Source: Arcicella aurantiaca
GTDB lineage: Bacteria > Bacteroidota > Bacteroidia > Cytophagales > Spirosomataceae
NCBI RefSeq assembly: GCF_003148625.1
Contig: NZ_QGGO01000033.1
Coordinates: 1-61,456 of the forward strand
Reading direction: 5' to 3'
DNA: 61,456 nt
This document shows, piece by piece, positions 54,345 to 61,456 of the stretch (the stretch's first letter is position 1; the number at the start of each line of letters is the position of its first letter). The translations under genes were made by a program, and so were the position numbers. Below the pieces are notes generated by a model. It was not told the origin of the DNA. It did not search any database and worked only from the letters and a program-made list of their open reading frames with translations.

Positions 54345-56117
54345 ATGAAAAGTAACCCAAACATCACAAGAGTTTTTGATTTGCTGGAACATTGTGTTTT
54401 GCCAGTAAATAAAAATGACGCATTTGCCAATAAAGTAAACGGCGAATGGAAAAAGTATAGTGCTACCGAAGTAATTGAGATTGTTGATAAAGTAAGCATT
54501 GGGTTATTAAAATTAGGAGTTCAGAAAGATGATAAAATTGCCATTATTTCACCAAACAGACCCGAATGGAATTTTATAGAATTAGGTGTACAACAATTGG
54601 GAGCAGTGTCTGTTCCGATGTATCCAACTATTACCATTGAAGACTATCGTTACATTTTCAGTGATGCGGAGGTAAAATTCATATTTGTTGCGGATTCAAA
54701 TTTATTGAATAAGGTAAAACAGGCAACAGAATCATTGGAAGGTATCCAAGGAATTTACACATTTGATAAAATTAAAGGAGCAAATAATTGGTCAGAAGTT
54801 ACGGACTTAGCTAATGGTGAGGATAATGCTCAACTCCAACCATATAAGGATGCAGTAAAGCCAGAAGATTTATTAACGTTAATTTATACTTCTGGAACAA
54901 CAGGACAACCTAAAGGTGTAATGTTGACCCATGACAATATTGTTTCAAATATTGATGGATTGGTTGAAGCAAAGGCTTTGGATTTACTTCCTGAGGATAA
55001 AGCTTTAAGTTTTCTACCTTTATGTCACATCTACGAGCGTACAGATATTTATGTGTACATGTACAATGGCGTTTCTATTTACTATGCTGAAAGTATGGAA
55101 ACCATTGCGGATAATTTGAAAGAAGTAAAACCTCATGTTTTTGCTACCGTTCCAAGACTTTTAGAGAAAGTTTATGATAAAATTGTAGCCAAAGGGTACG
55201 AATTGTCGGGAATCAAAAAGCAATTATTCTTTTGGGCATTAAATTTAGGTCTGAAATACGACCCAATGAAACCAATGGGTTGGTGGTATGATACTCAATT
55301 GAAAATTGCCAGAAAACTCATTTTTAGCAAATGGCAGGAAGCTTTGGGCGGAAATATTAAATTGGTTGCTTCGGGTTCAGCAGCTCTTCAACCACGACTT
55401 TCACGCATTTTTTGGGCGGCGGGTATTCCAATCGCTGAAGGGTATGGACTTACAGAAACATCGCCAGTTATTTCAGCAAGTATTCTGACAGATTTTAGAA
55501 TTGGTTGTGTAGGAACAATTCTGCCCAATGTTGAGCTTAAAATTGCTGAAGACGGTGAAATTTGTGTAAAAGGACCTTCAATTATGAAAGGTTACTATAA
55601 AAAGCCACAAGCCACTGCGGAGGCAATTGATGCAGATGGTTGGTTTCATACAGGAGATATAGGAGAACTTTCTGAAGGAAAATATTTGAAAATCACCGAC
55701 CGTAAAAAAGAAATCTTTAAAACGTCAGGTGGAAAATACGTGGCACCTCAATTGGTAGAAAATAAATTGAAAGAATCAGTGCTTATTGAACAGGCAATTG
55801 TGGTAGGAGAAGGGCAAAAATTCCCATCAGCATTATTAGTACCAGAATTTAATGCCTTGAAAGATTGGTGTTCAAGAAGTGGAATCGAATATTCGGACGA
55901 TGCTCAAATGATTAAAAATCCGAAAGTCAAAGAAAAATTTGACGAAGAGGTAAAAGGATTAATGAAAAACATTGCTCAATATGAACAGGTAAAGAAAGTA
56001 GAATTACTGCCATGTTTATTCACAATTGATAACGGAGAATTAACACCAACGCTAAAATTGAAACGAAAAGTTATTCACAGCAAGTATAAAAATTTAATTG
56101 AAGGAATGTATGAATAA
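54345..56117 (+). CDS. Long-chain acyl-CoA synthetase (AMP-forming)
   Basis: 590 residues. Adenylation motifs: IYTSGTTGQPKGVMLTHDN (P-loop, ~185-203), EGYGLTETSP (~365), GWFHTGDIGEL (~430) and ITDRKKEIFKTSGGKYVAPQLVEN (~448-470). It matches the eukaryote-like FACS branch common in Bacteroidota. It activates fatty acids to acyl-CoA via acyl-AMP. A symmetric terminator separates it from convergent thrC. Confidence 0.93.
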   Translation: MKSNPNITRVFDLLEHCVLPVNKNDAFANKVNGEWKKYSATEVIEIVDKVSIGLLKLGVQKDDKIAIISPNRPEWNFIELGVQQLGAVSVPMYPTITIEDYRYIFSDAEVKFIFVADSNLLNKVKQATESLEGIQGIYTFDKIKGANNWSEVTDLANGEDNAQLQPYKDAVKPEDLLTLIYTSGTTGQPKGVMLTHDNIVSNIDGLVEAKALDLLPEDKALSFLPLCHIYERTDIYVYMYNGVSIYYAESMETIADNLKEVKPHVFATVPRLLEKVYDKIVAKGYELSGIKKQLFFWALNLGLKYDPMKPMGWWYDTQLKIARKLIFSKWQEALGGNIKLVASGSAALQPRLSRIFWAAGIPIAEGYGLTETSPVISASILTDFRIGCVGTILPNVELKIAEDGEICVKGPSIMKGYYKKPQATAEAIDADGWFHTGDIGELSEGKYLKITDRKKEIFKTSGGKYVAPQLVENKLKESVLIEQAIVVGEGQKFPSALLVPEFNALKDWCSRSGIEYSDDAQMIKNPKVKEKFDEEVKGLMKNIAQYEQVKKVELLPCLFTIDNGELTPTLKLKRKVIHSKYKNLIEGMYE

Positions 56118-56140
56118 ACATTCTTGAGAAAAACGTATAA

Positions 56141-56178
56141 AAAAAAGCCGAAAGATTTAATCTCTCGGCTTTTTTTTA
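56141..56178. terminator. Bidirectional terminator between acyl-CoA ligase and thrC
   Basis: AAAAAAAGCCGA ... TCGGCTTTTTTTT with A- and T-runs as the outer parts of the stem. Confidence 0.88.
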
Positions 56179-56194
56179 AGATTTTAAACACTTA

Positions 56195-57499
56195 CTATTT
56201 CAACAAATAAGCTTTAAAATCCGCAAAGTCCTTCGTCATCAAAATAGATACCTTTTCTTTCGACAATAAAGCTGATAAACGCTCAGGGACTTCAACCGAA
56301 GTTCCTAAAGTATCTTCAACCACATCTAAAAATTTAGCATAATGTGCCGTTGATAATAAAACGCCTGCAACTTCTTCGTTTAACGTATCAGTATAAGATT
56401 TCAAACCTAAATAAGCAACCGCAGTGTGAGGACACATCACATATCCTGTACGGTCAAAAACGTCTTTCATTGCCTTACGAGTATCTGTATCATCACTAAA
56501 ATCTCCTGTAATGTGTGTTACTACCTCTTGGTGTGCATCACCCGCCAACAAACGCATACGGATAAAGTTTGAAGGATTTCCCACATCCATGGCATTTGAA
56601 ATGGTTTCTTGCGATGGTTTTGGCTGATAAATACCTGTTTTCAAATATTCTGGAACGACATTATTTACGTTTGTTGCTGCCACAAACATTTTCACTGGTA
56701 ATCCCATTCTTTGAGCAATTAGTCCAGCTGAAAGGTTTCCAAAATTGCCACTTGGCACACAGAAAACAACAGGTTTGGTATTTCCAGCTCTTTTCAATTC
56801 TGCAAAAGCATTGAAATAATAGAAAGATTGAGGAATCAAACGACTAATATTAATCGAATTGGCAGAGGCTAAATTGAATTTTGAAGATAATTCTGAATCC
56901 AAAAACGCTGCTTTTACCAAAGCCTGACAATCATCAAATGTTCCGTCAACTTCTAAAGCCGTTACATTTTCTCCCAAAGTGGTTAATTGTTTCTCTTGAA
57001 TGTCCGAAACTTTACCTGTTGGGTATAAAATTGTAACCTTAATTCCTGGAGTTTTATAAAATCCTTGGGCAACCGCACCACCTGTATCGCCAGAAGTAGC
57101 CACCAAAATATGAATATCTTTTTGAGATTTCTGTAAAAAATAGGACATTAACGAAGCCATGAATCTCGCTCCGAAATCCTTAAATGCCATTGAAGGTCCG
57201 TGAAATAACTCTAAAACGTAAGTGTCTTTTTCAATTTCTACAACGGGAGCATCAAAATCAATCGCACGATTTACAATCATTTTCAAATCCTCTTCCGAAA
57301 TTTCGTCACCCAATAATGCTTTTGAAACCTCAAAAGCAATATCAGTTATCGACATTTTTTCAATGTTATCAAAAAATGAAGTTGGTAAGGTCGGAATTAC
57401 ATGAGGCATATATAAACCATTGTCAGGTGGTAATCCTCTGAAAACTGCCTCTTCCAATTGCACATCGGGACTTTGATGATTGGTGCTGTAAAGTATCAT
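56195..57499 (-). CDS. thrC: Threonine synthase
   Basis: 434 residues. Starts MILYSTNHQSPDVQLEEAVFRGLPPDNGLYMP, then FHGPSMAFKDFGARFMA (PLP lysine in AFKDFG), ATSGDTGGAVAQGF and FCVPSGNFGNLSAGL. PLP-dependent conversion of O-phosphohomoserine to threonine. Monocistronic and leftward; other thr genes are not in the window. Its upstream region holds one exact DnaA box (57530-57538) and one near-match (57556-57564). Confidence 0.97.
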   Translation of the reverse strand: MILYSTNHQSPDVQLEEAVFRGLPPDNGLYMPHVIPTLPTSFFDNIEKMSITDIAFEVSKALLGDEISEEDLKMIVNRAIDFDAPVVEIEKDTYVLELFHGPSMAFKDFGARFMASLMSYFLQKSQKDIHILVATSGDTGGAVAQGFYKTPGIKVTILYPTGKVSDIQEKQLTTLGENVTALEVDGTFDDCQALVKAAFLDSELSSKFNLASANSINISRLIPQSFYYFNAFAELKRAGNTKPVVFCVPSGNFGNLSAGLIAQRMGLPVKMFVAATNVNNVVPEYLKTGIYQPKPSQETISNAMDVGNPSNFIRMRLLAGDAHQEVVTHITGDFSDDTDTRKAMKDVFDRTGYVMCPHTAVAYLGLKSYTDTLNEEVAGVLLSTAHYAKFLDVVEDTLGTSVEVPERLSALLSKEKVSILMTKDFADFKAYLLK

Positions 57500-57652
57500 G
57501 TTGTAATTTTTTGGTTCAAAAAGAAATTTTGTGGATAATTCATGTCAGAATTTTGTAATCCACAGACACATAAATAATTAAAAAACACTAATTTAATGCC
57601 ACAAAATTAATTTAAAACTGTTCGACAACCATCAAAAAAACAAAAAAACACC

Positions 57653-58630
57653 ATGTTCAAAAAATTACGCTACTATCTACGTGACTATTTTGCCTTTAAT
57701 AACACCGAAATAAAAGGCTTCATGTTTCTTATTATTCTCATTGTCATTTTTATAATCTCCATTTTTATTTTTGATTTTCTTCCTGATAAAACCTCCAATG
57801 CCAATACCATCGACCCAAAAAAAGTGGAGGAGATGATGGCAAAAATTGAAATCAAAGAATCGGCTAAAAAAGAAACATATCAAGACCGATTTAATAATCA
57901 GTATGAAAAATCGGACAAAGAATACGCTGAAAATCGTGTTTTCAAATTAGCTCCCTTCGACCCAAATGTTGCCTCGCAAGAACAATTAGAACAATTAGGT
58001 ATTGCTTCATGGATGGCAAAAAGAATTATCAATTATCGTTCAAAAGGTGGGCAATTCCGTAAAAAGGAGGATTTACAAAGAATTTATGATTTTCCAACTG
58101 ACCTTTATTCAAAATTAGAGCCATACATCACTTTGCCCGATAAAACAGGAAAACCGTTTCCTACAAATACAAAAACTGATTTTTCGGTTGAATCAAAACC
58201 TGTGGCAAGTTTACCAACTAAAGAATCTTTTAAACCAATTACCTTCGACTTAAATCGTGCTGACACCAATGATTTGAAAAAGATTAAAGGAATTGGCTCA
58301 AAACTTTCTGCGAGAATAATTAAATACCGAGATATGCTTGGCGGATTTTATTCAGAAAATCAAGTAAGAGAAGTTTACGGATTAGATTCAACCGTTGTGG
58401 ATGAGGTTTTAAAATACGGAACAATTAAAAATCCACCGCTTCGCAAAATCAAAATCAACGAAGTCACTGGGGAGGAGTTTAAGCATTACTATATTCGTCC
58501 TTATGTTGCTAAGTCGGTTATTGCCTATCGACAACAACACGGTAATTTTTCGAGTCGTAAAGATTTTGAAAATATTAAATTGTTAGATGCCAAAACATTG
58601 GACAAGATATTCCCATATTTTGAATTTTGA
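57653..58630 (+). CDS. Membrane-anchored helix-hairpin-helix (ComEA-like) protein
   Basis: 325 residues. A single N-terminal membrane span (~20-43) is followed by a Lys/Glu-rich linker and three HhH-type modules (~97-140: FDPNVASQEQLEQLGI; ~195-245: FDLNRADTNDLKKIKGIGSKLSARII; ~260-325: IKINEVTGEEFKHYYI). HhH modules bind DNA without sequence specificity. ComEA-like proteins handle incoming DNA in competent bacteria, but three modules is more than the usual two in one ComEA domain. Confidence 0.85.
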   Translation: MFKKLRYYLRDYFAFNNTEIKGFMFLIILIVIFIISIFIFDFLPDKTSNANTIDPKKVEEMMAKIEIKESAKKETYQDRFNNQYEKSDKEYAENRVFKLAPFDPNVASQEQLEQLGIASWMAKRIINYRSKGGQFRKKEDLQRIYDFPTDLYSKLEPYITLPDKTGKPFPTNTKTDFSVESKPVASLPTKESFKPITFDLNRADTNDLKKIKGIGSKLSARIIKYRDMLGGFYSENQVREVYGLDSTVVDEVLKYGTIKNPPLRKIKINEVTGEEFKHYYIRPYVAKSVIAYRQQHGNFSSRKDFENIKLLDAKTLDKIFPYFEF

Positions 58631-58797
58631 GGTTCATTTCGTGGCTGGTCGAAGATATGATTTTGGTTTTTTGACTCATTTTATGGAAAGATTTTAAATA
58701 TTAATTTTATGATAGTCAATATGTTCGAGTTTTTGCTTTCACCAGCCAAGGAAGGAGGTTTTTTATTGGATTGATAAGACTTTGTAAACTCTATTTT

Positions 58798-59079
58798 ATG
58801 TTTAGGCAAATAGTAAGGGAGGAATTCTTACGTTTCTCCATTTTAGTAATTATACTATATTTTTTCACAGTGACAATATTCGGAATTGCGGTCTATTTCA
58901 TTGTCTATATTTATTTAGTATACACAATTTTAAGAAGTATAAATTCTCTTAAAATAATATTAAGTAAACTCATTGGAATATTGTCCTGTACAATATTTTT
59001 CAGCATAATTTCTTATGTTTTTTTTAACAAAATAGTTTTTGCATTTTTACTTTATGGCTTATTAAGGGCATTGTTTTAA
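58798..59079 (+). CDS. Possible small hydrophobic membrane protein
   Basis: 93 residues from ATG 58798 (or a TTG at 58771, preceded by GGAGG at 58754). Two to three membrane spans (FSILVIILYFFTVTIFGIAV, ISYVFFNKIVFAFLLYGLL). No family recognised. It could be a real small protein or an AT-rich chance frame. Confidence 0.4.
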   Translation: MFRQIVREEFLRFSILVIILYFFTVTIFGIAVYFIVYIYLVYTILRSINSLKIILSKLIGILSCTIFFSIISYVFFNKIVFAFLLYGLLRALF

Positions 59080-59235
59080 CCCCCATATGGTTCTTTCCTT
59101 TTTCCTTCGTTGGTAGAATCCACTCCGTCCTGTGGATGGTGTTCGGTAGCACTGCTTCAAGTTTGTAACTTGGACAGATAAGTAACAATTCCACACAATT
59201 TGATTAATTTTACACCAAACTAAAAACTTCATCAA

Positions 59236-60864
59236 ATGTCAACAGGATTCTTTAATGTCCCGAAACCTCAAAATGAGCCAATCAATTCTTACGCTCCAAA
59301 TACGCCACAGCGTGAAGCCCTCAAAGCAAAATTGGCTGAAATGCGTAATTCCGTAGCAGATGTACCCATGTATATCGGTTCAAAAGAGGTAAGAACCAAT
59401 AAAAAATTACCTTTAACTTGCCCACACGACCATCAGCATATTTTGGGTTATTATCACGAAGGTGATGAGTCTCATGTTCATCAAGCGATTGCCACGTCAT
59501 TAGCTGCTCGTGAACAATGGGCAAATTTACCTTGGGAAAATCGTGTAGCTATTTTCTTAAAAGCCGCTGACCTTTCTGCCACAAAATACCGAATGGAGCT
59601 AAACGCTTCAACCATGTTAGGGCAATCAAAAAATGCCTACCAAGCTGAAATTGATTCCGCTTGTGAATGGATTGACTTCCTCCGTTTCAATGCTCATTTT
59701 GCTTCACAGATATATGCACAACAACCTGAATCTTCGGATGGCGTTTGGAATCGCCTCGAACATCGTCCCTTAGAAGGGTTTGTATTTGCCGTTACACCAT
59801 TCAATTTCACCGCCATTGCAGGAAATCTACCCGCATCTGCCGCTCTAATGGGAAATGTTGTGGTTTGGAAACCATCTCCGCAACAAATTTATTCTGCCAA
59901 TGTCTTAATGAAAGTCTTGAAAGAGGCAGGACTTCCAGATGGCGTAATTAATTTGATTTATACAGACGGACCAATGACTGGCGATATTGTTTTCAAACAC
60001 CCTCAATTTGCAGGCGTTCACTTTACAGGAAGTACCAAAGTATTTCAACACATTTGGAAAACCATTGGAGAAAATATTCACCTTTATAAAACCTATCCAA
60101 GAATCGTAGGAGAAACAGGAGGAAAAGATTTTATCATTGCTCATAAATCAGCAGACCCAAAAGCATTGGCAGTAGGTCTGGTAAGAGGTGCATTTGAATA
60201 TCAAGGACAAAAATGTTCGGCGGCTTCTCGTGCATATATCCCAAGTAACCTTTGGAAAGAAACATCTGAATACGTTACTCAGTTTTTGAATGAGATTAAA
60301 ATGGGTGGTACAGAAGACTTTTCAAATTTTGTAAATGCCGTAATTGATGAAAAAGCTTTTGACAAAATTGCGAATTATATCCAACAAGCTAAAGCTTCTG
60401 ATAAAGTAGAAATCTTCGCAGGAGGAAATTTTGATAAATCGAAAGGGTATTTTATCGAACCAACGATTATTTTGACGCAAGACCCACGCTACACAACCAT
60501 GTGTGAAGAAATCTTTGGACCGGTTCTTACAATATATGTTTACGATGAAGACAAATACGAAGAAACATTAGAACTTGTTGATTCAACTTCTGAATATGCC
60601 CTGACAGGAGCAGTTTTCTCACAAGACAGATATGCCTTAGAAATTGCCAATAAAAAACTCGTGAATGCAGCGGGTAATTTTTATATCAATGATAAACCAA
60701 CAGGAGCCGTAGTAGGACAACAACCTTTTGGCGGAGCAAGGGCTTCAGGTACAAATGATAAAGCAGGTTCAATGCTTAATTTATTGAGATGGGTTTCTCC
60801 GAGAACAATCAAAGAGACATTCGTTTCACCAGTTGATTACAAATACCCATTTCTATCTGAATAA
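59236..60864 (+). CDS. pruA: L-glutamate gamma-semialdehyde dehydrogenase
   Basis: 542 residues, of the TIGR01236 type (stand-alone P5C dehydrogenase). Motifs: FNFTAIAGNLPASAALMGN, RIVGETGGKDFII (catalytic Glu), FEYQGQKCSAASRAYIP (catalytic Cys), EPTIILTQDPRYTTMCEEIFGPVLT and QPFGGARASGTND. It oxidises glutamate semialdehyde/P5C to glutamate in proline catabolism. No putA/proline dehydrogenase neighbour is seen. Confidence 0.96.
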   Translation: MSTGFFNVPKPQNEPINSYAPNTPQREALKAKLAEMRNSVADVPMYIGSKEVRTNKKLPLTCPHDHQHILGYYHEGDESHVHQAIATSLAAREQWANLPWENRVAIFLKAADLSATKYRMELNASTMLGQSKNAYQAEIDSACEWIDFLRFNAHFASQIYAQQPESSDGVWNRLEHRPLEGFVFAVTPFNFTAIAGNLPASAALMGNVVVWKPSPQQIYSANVLMKVLKEAGLPDGVINLIYTDGPMTGDIVFKHPQFAGVHFTGSTKVFQHIWKTIGENIHLYKTYPRIVGETGGKDFIIAHKSADPKALAVGLVRGAFEYQGQKCSAASRAYIPSNLWKETSEYVTQFLNEIKMGGTEDFSNFVNAVIDEKAFDKIANYIQQAKASDKVEIFAGGNFDKSKGYFIEPTIILTQDPRYTTMCEEIFGPVLTIYVYDEDKYEETLELVDSTSEYALTGAVFSQDRYALEIANKKLVNAAGNFYINDKPTGAVVGQQPFGGARASGTNDKAGSMLNLLRWVSPRTIKETFVSPVDYKYPFLSE

Positions 60865-60900
60865 ATAAGTAATTTAGTTTATTAGATATTCTCTCATATA

Positions 60901-60945
60901 CACAAGGTCACGGATATAGAGATATTCGTGACTTTTGTGTTATAA
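60901..60945 (+). terminator. Possible terminator after pruA
   Basis: CACAAGGTCACG...CGTGACTTTTGTG with an ATATAGAGATAT centre; imperfect stem, weak T-run. Confidence 0.5.
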
Positions 60946-61332
60946 TTATTTTGATATATTTTTTAATTATTTTTTTATAGGGGGAAATGATTGATTTTAT
61001 GGGTTAATTTTTTTGTTATTTTTTATTTGGTGTAAATATTTGGTTTTCAGGTTTTTGTATATTTTTTACAAATAATTTTCGGATATTTTTTCAAATATAA
61101 TTTGTTGTTTTAAAATAAAAGGTGCAACTTTGCACTCCGAAACGACGGGGCGAGTATATAAAAAGGTTTATTTAGCCACATAGATTTTGACTGCTAGAGG
61201 TTAAAATTATAAGAGTTCTTTGAGATATTGATAGGAAGAGAGAATATTAACTTTATTCAAAAACAGGAGTTGTAGTTATGTTTCTTTATTAAAAAGAGAG
61301 CATGAAAGAGCAACTTCATTTTATAGATATTT
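60946..61332 (+). promoter_or_regulatory. rRNA operon promoter region and leader
   Basis: AT-rich spacer upstream of 16S. A Bacteroidota-type promoter candidate is TTTG at 61101-61104, a 20-bp spacer and CAACTTTG at 61125-61132 (consensus TAnnTTTG, one or two off). The transcribed leader then holds GAGTTCTTTGAGATATTGA (61213-61231), a segment that recurs in rRNA leaders of the phylum and may act in antitermination or processing. Confidence 0.5.

Positions 61333-61456
<124 letters not shown>

Overview
This window comes from a Bacteroidota chromosome, probably a Cytophagales relative. The signs are a type IX secretion C-terminal sorting domain (125-3034), a GldJ-type gliding lipoprotein (35663-36907), a SusC-like TonB receptor, low GC with few Shine-Dalgarno sequences, and the first ~124 nt of a 16S rRNA gene at the right edge. 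The family-level placement is inference.

Layout. 0.1-4 kb: secreted glycosidase-like protein, then L21-L27. 4.1-9.3 kb: a thioredoxin-like gene is cut by a complete 4.6-kb IS1595-family transposon. The element has 25-bp perfect terminal inverted repeats and an 8-bp target duplication. Besides its transposase it carries a three-gene ABC-3C-type predicted conflict system (HNH effector, small middle component, DUF2326-type ATPase). Removing the element and one target copy restores the host gene in frame. 9.4-18.4 kb: redoxin, MutL, Nfu, carbohydrate porin, TonB receptor, Tat-exported DUF1501 protein. 18.4-31.9 kb: mostly housekeeping (RecJ, LptB, RecO, acyltransferase, amidase, epimerase, LOG, OmpA/PD40), interspersed with three divergent PD-(D/E)XK-like proteins and an overlapping xisH-xisI pair. 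32-44.7 kb: Mfd, GldJ, ComF, AhpD-like protein, exonuclease III, Uma2 nuclease, giant DUF4175 protein, OmpA protein. 44.8-57.6 kb: YbeY, a pair of parS-like palindromes, an HNH gene, MnmG, methyltransferase, Ig-like lipoprotein, a dense DnaA-box cluster (candidate oriC), TPR protein, metalloprotease-MORN fusion, acyl-CoA synthetase, ThrC. 57.6-61.5 kb: HhH protein, small membrane protein, PruA, rRNA operon leader and start of 16S.

How the parts fit. Two parS-like sites, mnmG, many DnaA boxes and a nearby rRNA operon together suggest that the right third lies at or near the chromosomal origin. The most notable system is the transposon with the nuclease/ATPase module, which looks like a recently inserted cargo-carrying IS1595 ('transporter IS'). 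A looser second theme is five restriction-fold nuclease-like proteins (three paralogue-like proteins, XisH, Uma2) within about 22 kb. Intergenic DNA is rich in small inverted repeats that recur with related wording, including a ~165-bp inverted-repeat unit upstream of recO and a telomere-like G-tract repeat between rplU and rpmA.
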